This document shows positions 7,788 to 20,375 of a stretch of 64,000 bases of DNA, piece after piece. The first letter of the stretch is position 1. Every line of letters begins with the position of its first letter. The notes beneath the pieces were generated by a model. That model did not search any database. It was not told where the DNA came from and saw only the letters and a list, made by a program, of their open reading frames with translations. Source of the DNA: Comamonas badia DSM 17552 (GTDB taxonomy: Bacteria; Pseudomonadota; Gammaproteobacteria; Burkholderiales; Burkholderiaceae_C); contig NZ_AXVM01000001.1 of the NCBI RefSeq assembly GCF_000484635.1, forward strand, positions 372,001-436,000, in the 5' to 3' direction. A program made the translations under genes and the position numbers.

Positions 7788-8843
7788 ATGAACCTGCATC
7801 GCTCAAGCGCCGCTCTTCTGGCCAGCCTTTGCGCCCTGCTCCTTTCCACCGTCCACGCGGCGCAAGAGGCGCCCAGCGTCCCCTTGTCATGGGCGCCGGT
7901 GCAGACCAGCACCCAGGCCCCGCCGCAAAGCGTGGACGCCAGGGTGGAGGCAGTGCGCGACGCCACCCTGGCCGCGCAGGTGGGCGGCAGCATCACGCAA
8001 CTCACCGTGCATGCAGGCGACCGCGTGAAGGCCGGGCAGGAGCTGCTGCGCATCGACGCCCGCATGGCCAGCCAGGGCGCCGCCGCCAGCAGCGCCCAGG
8101 CGGCGGCAGCGCAGGCGCAGGCGGCCGTCGCAGCCAAGGAGTACGAGCGCCAGCAGCAGCTGTTTGCCAAAAACTACATCAGCCAGGCGGCGCTGGACAA
8201 TGCCCGCGCGCAGTGGCAGGCCCGCCAGGCGCAGGTGCAGGCGCTGCAGGCGCAGGCCGGCGCAGCCCTCACGCAATCGGGCCTGCATGTGATCAAGGCG
8301 CCGTTTGATGGCGTGGTCGCGAGCGTGCCCGTGGCGCTGGGCGACATGGCGCTGCCGGGCAAGCCACTCGTCACCCTGTTCGATCCCGCAGCCTTGCGCA
8401 TCTCGGCCGCGCTCACGCAGACGCAGGCGGCGCGGCTCGCCGGCGCAACCCAGGTGCAGGTGGAGCTGCCCGGCGCTGCCGAGCGCATCCACATTGCCGC
8501 AGACGCGCTGCAGCGGCTGCCCACAGCCGACGCGCAAAGCCACGCCGCCACGGTGCGGGCCACGCTGCCCGCCGGCGCATCGGGCGCGGTCCCGGGCGGA
8601 TTTGCCCGGCTGTGGTTCCAGGGCGCCAGCGCGCAGGGCGATCAGCGGCTCTTCGTGCCCGCCGCCAGCGTGGTGCGCCGCGCGGAGATGACCGGGGTGT
8701 ACGTGCGGGGCGGCAACGGCAAGCCGCAGCTGCGCCAGGTGCGTCTGGGTCAGCTTGCGGGCGAGCAGATTGAAATCCTGAGCGGCGTGAGCGGCGGCGA
8801 CCAGATCGCCACCCAGCCGCAGGCCGCCGCACGGGTGCGTTGA
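7788..8843 (+). CDS. RND efflux periplasmic adaptor (membrane fusion protein)
   Basis: The product (351 residues from ATG 7788) has a cleavable signal peptide (LLASLCALLLSTVHAAQ). The lipoyl/barrel-sandwich half-motifs DATLAAQVGGSITQLTVHAGDR (about 50-70) and VIKAPFDGVVASV (about 170-182) flank an alanine/glutamine-rich alpha-helical hairpin (about residues 85-150). This is the layout of HlyD/AcrA adaptors that bridge the inner-membrane RND pump to the outer-membrane channel. An upstream TTG at 7770 would add six residues but has no better ribosome binding site. It is the first gene of the operon, directly downstream of the palindromic operator, and its stop lies 2 bases before the permease start. 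Confidence 0.9.
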   Translation: MNLHRSSAALLASLCALLLSTVHAAQEAPSVPLSWAPVQTSTQAPPQSVDARVEAVRDATLAAQVGGSITQLTVHAGDRVKAGQELLRIDARMASQGAAASSAQAAAAQAQAAVAAKEYERQQQLFAKNYISQAALDNARAQWQARQAQVQALQAQAGAALTQSGLHVIKAPFDGVVASVPVALGDMALPGKPLVTLFDPAALRISAALTQTQAARLAGATQVQVELPGAAERIHIAADALQRLPTADAQSHAATVRATLPAGASGAVPGGFARLWFQGASAQGDQRLFVPAASVVRRAEMTGVYVRGGNGKPQLRQVRLGQLAGEQIEILSGVSGGDQIATQPQAAARVR

Positions 8844-8845
8844 CC

Positions 8846-11800
8846 ATGGGCCGACCACTCGACCCTTCGATGGGCATTTCCGGCCGCATCGCGCAGGCGT
8901 TTCAGAACGCGCAGATCACGCCGCTGCTGGCGCTCGTCGCGCTGCTGCTGGGGCTGTTTGCCGTGTTCATCACCCCGCGCGAGGAAGAGCCGCAGATCGA
9001 CGTGACCATGGCCAACGTCATCGTGCCCTTCCCCGGCGCCTCGGTGCGCGAGGTGGAGGAACTGATCGCCACGCCCGCCGAGCAGGTGCTGTCGCAGATG
9101 CAGGGCGTGGAGCATGTGACGAGCGTCTCGCAGCCCGGCATGGCGGCGCTTACCGTGCAGTTCAAGGTGGGGGTGCCGCGCGAGGCCGCGCTGGTGCGGC
9201 TGCACGACACGCTGCGCAGCAACGCCGACTGGCTGCCCCGGGGTTTGGGAGCGCTTGAGCCCATCATCCGCCCCAAGGGCATCGATGACGTGCCCATCGT
9301 CACGCTCACGCTCTACAGCGAGAATCCCGCTACCGGCGCCTACGACCTCGAGCGCGTGGCGCACAGCGTGGAGGCCGAGCTCAAGCGCGTGAGCGGCACC
9401 CGCACGGTGACGACGATAGGCGGGCCGGGGCGCGCGGTGCTGGTAGCGCTCGATCCCGCGCGCATGGCGGGCAGCGGCGTCACCGTCGATCAGCTGCGCG
9501 GCGCGCTGCAATCGGCCAACCAGGGGCTGCCGGTGGGCGAGCTGCTGGGCGGCAACCAGAGCGTGGCGATCGAAGCCGGTCCGCACCTTGCCAACGCCCG
9601 CGAGGTGGCCGACATCGTCGTCGCCAGCCACGCGGGCAAGCCGGTGTATCTGAAAGACGTGGCCAGCGTGCAGGACGGCCCGCCGCCCGCCACGCGCTAC
9701 GTCTGGCACAGCGTGGTCAAGGATGGCGTTGCCACCGAATACCCGGCGGTGACCATGGCCGTCACCAAGAAGGCGGGCGAGAACGCAATTGATGTGGCAG
9801 AGGCGGTCATGGCCCGCGTGCAGCAGCTCAAGAACACCGTCATCCCGGCCGACGTGCAGATGGCGGAGACGCGCGACTACGGCGCCACGGCGAATGACAA
9901 GGCGCAAAAACTCATCCAGAAGCTGATCTTCGCCACGCTCTCGGTGGTTGCGCTGGTGTTTTTCGCGCTCGGGCGGCGCGAATCGCTGATCGTCGGCGCC
10001 GCCGTGGGCCTGACGCTGGCGGCCACGTTGTTCGCCTCCTGGGCCTGGGGCTTCACGCTCAACCGGGTGTCGCTGTTCGCGCTGATCTTCTCCATCGGCA
10101 TCCTGGTGGACGACGCCATCGTGGTGGTCGAGAACATCCACCGCCACCAGGCGCTGCACCCCGAAAAAACGCTGCTGCAGCTCATCCCCGGCGCCGTGGA
10201 TGAGGTGGGCGGACCCACCATCCTGGCCACCTTCACCGTGATCGCCGCGCTGCTGCCCATGGCCTTCGTCAGCGGCCTCATGGGTCCCTACATGGCGCCG
10301 ATTCCGATCAACGCCAGCATGGGCATGGTGATCTCGCTGGCGGTGGCCTTCACCGTCACGCCCTGGCTGGGGCGGCACTGGATGAAGAGCCACCAAGGCG
10401 CTGCGGCGCAAGAGCACACGGGCCTTGCCGCCCGGCTCGCGCCGCTGTTCGAGCGCCTCTTCCGCCCCCTGCTCGACGAGCAGCGTGGCAGGCGCAACCG
10501 CAGCCTGCTGGGCCTGGCCGTCGCCGCACTGATCGCCTTCTCGCTGCTGCTGCCCGCCATCGGCTGGGTGCAGCTCAAGATGCTGCCGTTTGACAACAAG
10601 AGCGAGTTCCAGGTGATCGTGGACATGCCCGCGGGCACCCCTCCCGAAAAAACGGCCGCCGTGCTGCACGCGCTGGGCGACTACCTTGCCAGCGTGCCCG
10701 AGGTGACCAACTTCCAGGCCTATGCCGGCACCGCCGGGCCAATCAACTTCAACGGCCTGGTGCGCCAGTACGACCTGAGGAGCGGCGGCCAGGCGGGCGA
10801 CATCCAGGTGAACCTGCTGGGACAGCACGAGCGCAAGGAGCAAAGCCACGCGATTGCCACGCGCGTGCGCCCGCACCTGCAAGCGATCGGGGAAAAGCTG
10901 GGCGCCAACGTCAAGGTGGTGGAGGTGCCACCCGGCCCGCCGGTGCTCTCGCCCATCGTTGCCGAGATCTACGGGCCCGATGCCGAAGGCCGGCGCAAAG
11001 TGGCGCAGGACGTGCGCAAGGCGCTACAGAATACGGAGGGCATCGTCGATCTGGACGACTCCTCGATTGCCGATGCTCCCAGGAAGCTGGTGCTGGTGGA
11101 CCGGCGCAAGTCCGCGCTCATGGGCGTACCGCAAGCCGCGATCGTCAGCGCGCTGCACGCCGGTCTGGCGGGCGAAGCCGCCACCTGGCTGCACGACGCG
11201 CACAGCAAATACGCCACGCCCATCCTGCTGCAGCTGCCCGCCGACCAGCACGGCAGCCTGGACGCGCTGCTGCAGCTGCCGGTGCGCACGGCCACGGGCA
11301 AGCTCGTGCCCATCCACGAGCTGGTGACGGTGAGCGACACGCTGCGCGAGCAGCCCATCCATCACAAGGATCTGCTGCCGGTGAACCTCGTCGTCGCCGA
11401 CATGGCGGGCCGGGTGGACAGCCCGCTCTACGGCATGTTCGATGCGCGCTCGGCGATCGGCAAGATCATTGCGCCCGATGGCGCGGGACTGGACGAGTAT
11501 TTCATCCGCCAGCCCAGCGACCCCTACCGCGCCTACAGCCTGAAATGGGATGGCGAATGGCAGATCACCTACGAGACCTTCCGCGACATGGGCGCGGCCT
11601 ACGCCGTCGGCCTCATCCTCATCTACCTGCTGGTGGTGGCGCACTTCGGCTCCTACCTCACGCCGCTCATCATCATGGCGCCGATTCCGCTCACGATCAT
11701 CGGCGTGATGCCGGGGCACGCGCTGCTGGGCGCGCAGTACACCGCCACCAGCATGATCGGCATGATCGCGCTGGCGGGCATCATCGTGCGCAACTCCATC

Positions 11801-12084
11801 CTGCTCGTAGACTTCATCCGGCTGCAGGTGCAGGCGGGCGCGGAGTTCAAACAGGCCATCGTGCAGTCCGCGATCACGCGCGCGCAGCCCATTCTGCTGA
11901 CCGGGGTGGCGGCCATGCTCGGCGCCTTCTTCATCCTTTCCGACCCGATCTTCAACGGCCTGGCGATCTCGCTGATCTTCGGCATCGCTGTCTCCACGGT
12001 GCTCACGCTCGTCGTGATTCCCCTGCTCTACTACATGGCCTACCGCAGGCACGTGGACGTGGTGCGCGGGCAAGGAGGGGCGCA

Positions 12085-12088
<4 letters not shown>
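8846..12088 (+). CDS. RND-family efflux transporter permease
   Basis: A roughly 1080-residue proton-driven inner-membrane pump of the AcrB/MMPL superfamily. It has an N-terminal membrane helix (TPLLALVALLLGLFAVF), then a long periplasmic porter domain, the family signature ILVDDAIVVVENIHRH in the TM4 region (about residues 428-443), and a second half repeating the pattern with YLTPLIIMAPIPLTIIGVMPG and the closing helices. The length matches the family. The start at 8846 is closest to the adaptor stop; an internal ATG at 8870 is also possible. The substrate cannot be read from sequence. The ArsR-type control and the sulfide oxidoreductase genes downstream suggest a sulfur or thiol stress-related substrate. 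Confidence 0.92.
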
Positions 12089-14852
<2,764 letters not shown>

Positions 14853-14935
14853 AAGCAGGGGCCAGCCCGCGGGAGTAAACCCTGCACACCAAGGAGTCAG
14901 AAAAGGCGCGGCCGCAGCGCGCCACTGAAACACAC

Positions 14936-16075
14936 ATGAGCACCACTCCCCACATCGTCATCCTCGGCAGCGGCTTCGGCGCGCTCTCCACCGTGCGCGA
15001 ACTGCGCAAGCGCCTGTGCAACGCGCCCATCACCCTCGTCTCGCCGCGCGCCGAGCTGCACTACCTGCCGGGCATCATCTGGGTTCCCAGCGGCAAGCGC
15101 CGCCGCGAAGACCTCATCGTGCCGCTCGCGCCCTTCTTTGCGCGCATGCGGGTGCGCCACGTGCAGGCCGACGTCACCGGGCTTGAAGACGGCGCCCGCA
15201 GCGTGCTCGCCAGCACCGGCGAGAAGATCGCCAACGATGCCCTGGTGATCGCCACCGGCGGGCGCTTCATCAAGAAGCTGCCCGGTATCGAGCACGCCAT
15301 CACCCCCTGCGAAGGCATCGCCGCGGCCGAGAAAATCCGCGACCGGCTCAAGGCGATGCAAGGGGGCTCGATCGCCATCGGCTTCTCCGGCAACCCGCAG
15401 GAGCCCGCTGCCGTGCGCGGCGGGCCGATGTTCGAATTCACCTTCGGCATCGATACCCAACTGCGCCAGGAGGGGCGGCGCGAAAAGTTCGAAATCACCT
15501 TCTTCCACCCCAAGCAGGAGCCCGGCAAGCGCCTGGGCGCCAAGGCGGTGCAAGGCATTCTGGGCGAGATGGCGCGGCGCGGCATCCATACGCACCTGGG
15601 CCACAAGCCGCTGCGTTTCGAGGCCGGCAAGGTGGTGACCGAAGGCGGCGAAATCCCCGCAGACCTCATCCTCTTCATGCCCGGCATGACCGGCAACACC
15701 TGGTTTGACGCCACCAGCCTGCCCCGCTCCCCCGGCGGCCTGCTCGCCGCCGACGCGCAATGCCGCGTGCAGGGCTTCAGCAACACCTGGGTGGTAGGCG
15801 ATTCCGGCAGCTTCCCCGGCCCCGAATGGGCGCCCAAGCAGGCCCACATGGCCGATCTGCAGGCCGCCGCCGCCGCGCAGAACCTCATCGACGCGCTGGC
15901 CGGGCGCCCGCAAAGCGCCGGCTTCAAGACCGAACTGCTGTGCATCATCGATTCGCTCACCGAGGGCAAGCTCGTCTGGCGCACGGAGCACCGCAACCTC
16001 GCCCTGCCGCGGCTGCGCCTGATGCACTGGGCGAAGTCGCATTTCGAGGCGCGCTACCTGCGCCAATACCGCTGA
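14936..16075 (+). CDS. Second sulfide:quinone oxidoreductase-like flavoprotein
   Basis: A 379-residue pyridine-nucleotide-disulfide oxidoreductase related to sulfide:quinone reductases and to the flavoprotein of flavocytochrome c sulfide dehydrogenase. It has the FAD motif IVILGSGFGALSTVREL (about 7-23), a TGGRFIKKLPG segment and the C-terminal FAD-contact motif TWVVGDSGSFPGPEWAPKQ. Cysteines occur in TPCEGI, DAQCRV and ELLCII; they are not spaced as in the first paralogue, so the substrate may differ (for example polysulfide or a persulfide). The C-terminal WRTEHRNLALPRLRLMHWAK looks amphipathic and could attach it to the membrane. It follows the first flavoprotein gene by 83 bases. Confidence 0.8.
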   Translation: MSTTPHIVILGSGFGALSTVRELRKRLCNAPITLVSPRAELHYLPGIIWVPSGKRRREDLIVPLAPFFARMRVRHVQADVTGLEDGARSVLASTGEKIANDALVIATGGRFIKKLPGIEHAITPCEGIAAAEKIRDRLKAMQGGSIAIGFSGNPQEPAAVRGGPMFEFTFGIDTQLRQEGRREKFEITFFHPKQEPGKRLGAKAVQGILGEMARRGIHTHLGHKPLRFEAGKVVTEGGEIPADLILFMPGMTGNTWFDATSLPRSPGGLLAADAQCRVQGFSNTWVVGDSGSFPGPEWAPKQAHMADLQAAAAAQNLIDALAGRPQSAGFKTELLCIIDSLTEGKLVWRTEHRNLALPRLRLMHWAKSHFEARYLRQYR

Positions 16076-16112
16076 TTTCCGTTTCCCGTCATTCACCTCA
16101 AGGAGTATTCAA

Positions 16113-16322
16113 ATGACCACTGGAAGAATCGTCCGCTTCATGGCGGGCCTGTTCGTGCTGATTTCGCTCGCCCTCGGCGTGCAGGGCAGCCCGCTCTTCG
16201 TCAGCCCCTGGTGGCTGGCCTTCACCGCCTTCGTCGGCGCCAACCTGCTGCAAAGCAGCCTCACGCGCTGGTGCCTCATGGAAACCGTGTTGCGCAAATT
16301 CGGCGTCCAATCCGGTTGCTGA
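16113..16322 (+). CDS. DUF2892 small inner-membrane protein
   Basis: A 69-residue protein with two membrane helices (FMAGLFVLISLALGV and WWLAFTAFVGANLLQSSL) joined by a short loop, then RWCLMETVLRKFG and a terminal cysteine. This is the DUF2892 fold (as in the membrane part of YgaP), in which the cysteine after the second helix (C54 here) is conserved. A good ribosome binding site AAGGAG precedes ATG 16113. DUF2892 proteins often accompany rhodaneses, sulfide oxidoreductases and persulfide-responsive regulators, which fits the neighbouring genes. Confidence 0.8.
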   Translation: MTTGRIVRFMAGLFVLISLALGVQGSPLFVSPWWLAFTAFVGANLLQSSLTRWCLMETVLRKFGVQSGC

Positions 16323-16335
16323 AAGGGGAGCTGCC

Positions 16336-16533
16336 ATGCAAATCAACGTAGGCGGCTGGGACCGCATCCTGCGCATCGTCGTCGGCGCCGTGCTCATCGC
16401 GCTCGCCGCCTTCGGGCAGATCGGCCCGTGGGGCTACATCGGCATCGTGCCCGTGCTCACCGGCATCTTCCGCTTCTGCCCGGCCTACACGCTGCTGGGT
16501 GTGCGCACCTGCCCGATGAAGAAGCCGGAGTAA
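16336..16533 (+). CDS. DUF2892 small inner-membrane protein (second copy)
   Basis: A 65-residue paralogue of the preceding protein. It starts NVGGWDRILRIVVGAVLIAL, has a second helix YIGIVPVLTGIFRF, and ends CPAYTLLGVRTC, the common DUF2892 signature with two cysteines. AAAGGGGAG lies upstream of ATG 16336, and only 13 bases separate it from the previous gene. The two proteins probably sit in the inner membrane and handle sulfane sulfur for, or with, the flavoproteins. That role is inferred from context. Confidence 0.82.
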   Translation: MQINVGGWDRILRIVVGAVLIALAAFGQIGPWGYIGIVPVLTGIFRFCPAYTLLGVRTCPMKKPE

Positions 16534-16561
16534 GCCCGCCGCATGCGCGCACCCGCGTGGC

Positions 16562-16599
16562 GGGGGCGCAGAAGCCGGTTTTTCCAGAGCTGCGCCCCC
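16562..16599 (+). terminator. Possible hairpin at the end of the efflux/sulfide operon
   Basis: A perfect 10-bp stem GGGGGCGCAG / CTGCGCCCCC encloses an 18-base loop 28 bases after the last gene. No T-run follows, so it is not a canonical intrinsic terminator, but it is the only strong structure between this operon and the convergent gene at 16689. Confidence 0.35.
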
Positions 16600-16688
16600 C
16601 ATCGGGATGTACCCCTGCGCGTTCGACGGGCCTCGTCTGCGGCACGGCTCCCTCGCAGGGCCGTTGAGCACATCGCGCGGCAACGGAT

Positions 16689-17897
16689 CTATTTCGCGGC
16701 AGGGGCGGGGATCGGTTGATCCGGCGCCAGCGCCGCCGCCACATCCATCAGAATCTTCGGGCCGGCATCGCTCACTTGCCCGGTGGTTGCGTCGAACGCA
16801 TCCGGAAGATAGGTAGTGATCACCGCGATCGCGATTTTTCGCGCCGGCAGGTAGCCCACCGCCGCACCGCTGCCGGCAAAGAATTTGTTGCCGGTGATCC
16901 ACGGGCCCAACAGGACCACACCCAGTCCGAACGAGAAGCTTCGCGTGTTTTCCCGGCACACGTTGCAACTGCCGTCTTCCGGGGTAAAGCCAAAGCCGAT
17001 GAGGTGCGGCTCGACCTGCTCGCCGCGCGATTGCGGCGACAGCAGCTTGCCCGAACCGATCGCCGCAATCGAGGTGGTCAGATCCGCCACGTCGGTCGTC
17101 TGCAAGGCGCCCGCGGGCGCTGTCCACGACGGGTTCCAGTAGGTGGTGTTTTCGTAAAACGGCGCTCCGGGCGCAATCCCCATGCCCTCTCGGCGCTCCG
17201 AGCTGTACGTCTGCAGGACCGGCGCGGGAATCGCGGGCGTGTCCGACCCCATGGTCTGGCGCAGTCCCATCGGCTGGAAGATGTACCGCTGCATCAATTG
17301 GCTCAGCGGTGCACGGCCGGCCTGTTCCAGCACCTGGCCCAGGATGGCGTAATTGGTATGCGAATAGCCGAAGTTGGTCCCCGGCGCGAACATCGCCGGC
17401 GCGCGGGTCCCGATCCGGATCAGATCATCCGTCGCCCACTGCCGGAAGGGATCGGCATCAACGCCGTCCGACACTTCAGGCTGGTAAACGTAGTCGGCGT
17501 AGCCCGAGGTGCTGTTGGCCAGCATCCTGATGGTGATGTCGCTGGCACGGGGAAGATCCGGAAAATACCGGGACAGCTTGTCGCCGAGGCTGATCTGCTC
17601 GCGGTCGACCAGTTCCATCAGCACCGTCGTGAGATAGCTGTATGCGACGAACCCGTTGCGCACGTGCATGTCTTCGGTGGCGGGAACGCCGTCCGCCGAC
17701 TCACCCAGCGCCTGGCTGTAAAGCGGCTGACCATCGGCCGTCACCCGCAGGATCAGCGACCTCAGGCGGTACTGGGCCATGGCGCGCTGGGCAATCGCCG
17801 CCACCTCGGCCCGATCGACCGCCGGATCCGTCGCGCTGCCGCCACAACCCGCAAGCAGCAGCGGCAAAGTGACGAGGAAAACGAGAAAACCTTTCAT
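16689..17897 (-). CDS. Penicillin-binding-protein-like lipoprotein lacking the catalytic serine
   Basis: A 402-residue protein with a lipoprotein signal peptide (MKGFLVFLVTLPLLLAGC, lipobox LAGC). The fold is that of class C beta-lactamase/D-Ala-D-Ala carboxypeptidase-like serine hydrolases: LSRYFPDLP, ITIRMLANSTSGYADY and FGYSHTNYAILGQVLE all align with it. In the alignment the catalytic S-x-x-K (normally G-S-V-T-K) reads G-F-V-A-Y, so both the nucleophilic serine and the lysine are missing, and the YxN motif reads YSH. It is therefore probably a non-hydrolytic pseudoenzyme. Its gene is 27 bases downstream of a membrane acetyltransferase gene on the same strand, so the two may act together on an exported glycan. 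Confidence 0.8.
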   Translation of the reverse strand: MKGFLVFLVTLPLLLAGCGGSATDPAVDRAEVAAIAQRAMAQYRLRSLILRVTADGQPLYSQALGESADGVPATEDMHVRNGFVAYSYLTTVLMELVDREQISLGDKLSRYFPDLPRASDITIRMLANSTSGYADYVYQPEVSDGVDADPFRQWATDDLIRIGTRAPAMFAPGTNFGYSHTNYAILGQVLEQAGRAPLSQLMQRYIFQPMGLRQTMGSDTPAIPAPVLQTYSSERREGMGIAPGAPFYENTTYWNPSWTAPAGALQTTDVADLTTSIAAIGSGKLLSPQSRGEQVEPHLIGFGFTPEDGSCNVCRENTRSFSFGLGVVLLGPWITGNKFFAGSGAAVGYLPARKIAIAVITTYLPDAFDATTGQVSDAGPKILMDVAAALAPDQPIPAPAAK

Positions 17898-17924
17898 TCG
17901 ACTCTCCCTGGAAAAACAATGAAT

Positions 17925-18698
17925 TCATGGGTGCAGCCACCAGCCGAAGGCCATGATCGCGCCGATCATCACCGGCTGGTGCAGCATGTACCACGGCAGG
18001 CTGTGGCGCCCGAGCAGCGCCAGCGCCTTGCCGGCACCGCCCATGTCCAGCGCCAGCCACCCGGGGCGGCGCGCCAGCAGCCACTGCCCAATCGCCATGC
18101 CCCACCAGACCACGCCCATCCAGGGAAACAGCGGCACGTAGTCCTCGGTGAAGGGCTTGTGCGTGATCCAGCCGATCCAGTTCAGCGCCTTGCCGTTGAA
18201 CACCTGCGCCCACTGCGCCAGCGGTCCTGCCAGCAAGCCCTGCGCCACCCAGGGCGATGCCAGCGCCAGCGCGCCCGCCAGCCACAGCCAGCGCCCCCAC
18301 CCTGCCGTGAAGCGCGCGATCAGCCACATCAGCGCAATGCCGTGCAGTACCCCGAAATAGATGAAGCTGTGCGGGAACATCGCAAACGAACCCGCGGAGA
18401 CCAAGAGCGCGCACACCGCGATCCGCACCCAGCGCCGCCAGAACCGCTGCCAGCCCACGCCCTGGCTGGCAGCGACGGCCTGTCCCATGCCAACGCACAG
18501 CAGGAACAGGCTGACGATGGCCGTCCGCTGCAGCGTCCAGACCGGCGATGCCCTGAAATCCTGCACCCAGTAGCCAAAGTGGCTCAGGTCAAACCCGAAG
18601 TGGTAGAGCGTCATCCACACCAGCGCCACGCTGCGCAGCGCATCCAGCGCGCCGTAGCGTGCGCCCTGCCTTGGTTCCATTGGTTTGTCGCCCTGCAT
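17925..18698 (-). CDS. DUF1624/heparan-alpha-glucosaminide N-acetyltransferase-like membrane protein
   Basis: A roughly 257-residue integral membrane protein with about seven hydrophobic segments. RYGALDALRSVALVWMTLYHFGFDLSHFG near the N-terminus and HPFTEDYVPLFPWMG-like and WYMLHQPVMIG segments near the C-terminus are typical of DUF1624, the bacterial relatives of lysosomal heparan-alpha-glucosaminide N-acetyltransferase. Such proteins move acyl groups across a membrane to a carbohydrate. I chose ATG 18698, which follows GGGGACGGAAG; ATG 18680 is an alternative. The gene is divergent from the NAD(P)HX repair gene and probably co-transcribed with the lipoprotein gene that follows. Confidence 0.82.
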   Translation of the reverse strand: MQGDKPMEPRQGARYGALDALRSVALVWMTLYHFGFDLSHFGYWVQDFRASPVWTLQRTAIVSLFLLCVGMGQAVAASQGVGWQRFWRRWVRIAVCALLVSAGSFAMFPHSFIYFGVLHGIALMWLIARFTAGWGRWLWLAGALALASPWVAQGLLAGPLAQWAQVFNGKALNWIGWITHKPFTEDYVPLFPWMGVVWWGMAIGQWLLARRPGWLALDMGGAGKALALLGRHSLPWYMLHQPVMIGAIMAFGWWLHP

Positions 18699-18795
18699 AG
18701 CTTCCGTCCCCGTTGCACGCCAGCCCCTGCAGGCGCCGCACCGGGCACCAAATGTACCGAACGCAGGTGCGATGCCAGGCGCGACAATGCGCCGC

Positions 18796-20322
18796 ATGCA
18801 CCGCATTTCCAGCCAGCAGCCGCACGCGCTGCACGCCACCGCCGCCACCCGCGCCCTGGAGGCGGCCGCCAGCGCCGCCCTGCCGCCGTGCACGCTGATG
18901 CAGCGCGCCGGCGATGCGGTGGCGCGGCTGGCGCTCGCCCTTGCACCGCATGCGCGCACCATCTGGATCGCCTGCGGCACGGGCAACAACGGCGGCGACG
19001 GGCTGGAGGCTGCCGCGCTGCTGCAGGCCGCAGGCCTTCCGGTTTGCGCCTCCCTGCTGGGGGTGCCTGAACATCTGCCCACCGATGCAGCCGCCTCCTG
19101 GCAGCGCGCACGCAGCGCCGGCGTGCGTTTTGTGGATGCGCCACCCGCTTTGGGGCCGCAAGACCTGTGCGTCGATGCGCTGTTCGGGCTTGGATTGGCG
19201 GCGCAGCCGCGCGCGCGAGCGCCCGACGCCCGCCTGCCGCAGTGGCTGGCGCACCTGCGCGGCAGCGCCGCCACGCTGCTGAGCGTGGATCTGCCCTCCG
19301 GGCTGATGGCAGACACCGGCACCTGGGCCTCAGGCTTTGACGCAGGCGACCACGCAGGCACCGGACCGCGGCACACGCTGTCGCTGCTGACGCTGCACCC
19401 AGGCCTGTTCACCGCGCACGGGCGCGATGCGGCCGGTACGGTCTGGCTCGACGATCTGGGCGTGGATGCGGGCCGCCAAACTCCGGCAGCCTACCTGTGC
19501 GGCATGCCAGCGCCGGCACTGCGCCCCCATGCCAGCCACAAGGGCAGCTATGGGGATGTGGCGGTGCTGGGCGGCGAGGGGCTTGCGGCACGCGGCATGG
19601 GCATGATGGGCGCCGCCGTGCTTGCGGCGGTGGCGGCTTTGCACGGCGGCGCTGGCCGTGTACTGCTCGCGCTGCTGGACGGCGGCGCCACCACTGCGCT
19701 GGCGCAGTACCCCGAATTGATGCTGCGCCGGCCCGATGCGCTGAACCTGGCGCAGGCCACGGTGGTCTGCGGCTGCGGCGGCGGGGCTGCCGTAGCGGAC
19801 GTTTTGCCACGCGTATTGGCACAGGCAGGGCGGCTGGTGCTCGATGCCGACGCACTCAATGCCATCGCGGCCGATGCCGGATTGCAAGCACTGCTGGCTG
19901 CGCGCGCCCAGCACGGTGCGCGCACGACGGTGCTCACACCCCACCCGCTGGAGGCGGCACGCCTGCTGGACTCCTGCGCCGCTGCCGTCCAGGCCGATCG
20001 CCTGGCCGCCGCCGCCACGCTGGCCCGGCGTTTCGGCTGCACGGTGGTGCTCAAGGGTTCGGGCAGCATCATTGCCGCCCCCGGGCAAATCCCGCTGATC
20101 ACCCCCACGGGCAACGCGCTGCTGGCGACGGCGGGGACGGGCGACGTGCTTGCCGGCCTGGTAGGCGCGCGGCTGGCAGCGGCGCCGCACGCCAGCCACG
20201 AAGCCGCTCAACAGGCTGCTGCCGGCGCCTGCTGGCAGCATGGCGCCGCGGCCGATGCCTGGTCTGCGGACCAGGCGTTGACCGCGCTGCGCCTGGCGCA
20301 AGCCCTGCACCATAAAACATAG
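18796..20322 (+). CDS. nnr: Bifunctional NAD(P)H-hydrate epimerase/dehydratase
   Basis: A 508-residue enzyme that repairs hydrated (damaged) NADH and NADPH. The N-terminal epimerase (YjeF_N) domain has ACGTGNNGGDGLEAA at about residues 57-71 and SVDLPSG at about 162-168. The C-terminal ADP-dependent dehydratase (YjeF_C, ribokinase-like) domain has HKGSYGDVAVLGG at about 242 and the nucleotide-binding GNALLATAGTGDVLAG at about 440. ATG 18787 is an alternative start three codons upstream. It stands alone between divergent and convergent neighbours. Confidence 0.92.
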   Translation: MHRISSQQPHALHATAATRALEAAASAALPPCTLMQRAGDAVARLALALAPHARTIWIACGTGNNGGDGLEAAALLQAAGLPVCASLLGVPEHLPTDAAASWQRARSAGVRFVDAPPALGPQDLCVDALFGLGLAAQPRARAPDARLPQWLAHLRGSAATLLSVDLPSGLMADTGTWASGFDAGDHAGTGPRHTLSLLTLHPGLFTAHGRDAAGTVWLDDLGVDAGRQTPAAYLCGMPAPALRPHASHKGSYGDVAVLGGEGLAARGMGMMGAAVLAAVAALHGGAGRVLLALLDGGATTALAQYPELMLRRPDALNLAQATVVCGCGGGAAVADVLPRVLAQAGRLVLDADALNAIAADAGLQALLAARAQHGARTTVLTPHPLEAARLLDSCAAAVQADRLAAAATLARRFGCTVVLKGSGSIIAAPGQIPLITPTGNALLATAGTGDVLAGLVGARLAAAPHASHEAAQQAAAGACWQHGAAADAWSADQALTALRLAQALHHKT

Positions 20323-20375
20323 AGGCCCCGGTTTCCGATGGCGCCGGCGTTAGCGCATCGCCTCAACACTACTGG

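Noticed and set aside
8750-10882. A 710-residue open frame on the minus strand opposite the RND permease gene
   Set aside because: It is rich in His, Arg and Gln without any domain and mirrors a high-GC gene on the other strand. The sense frame encodes an unmistakable transporter.
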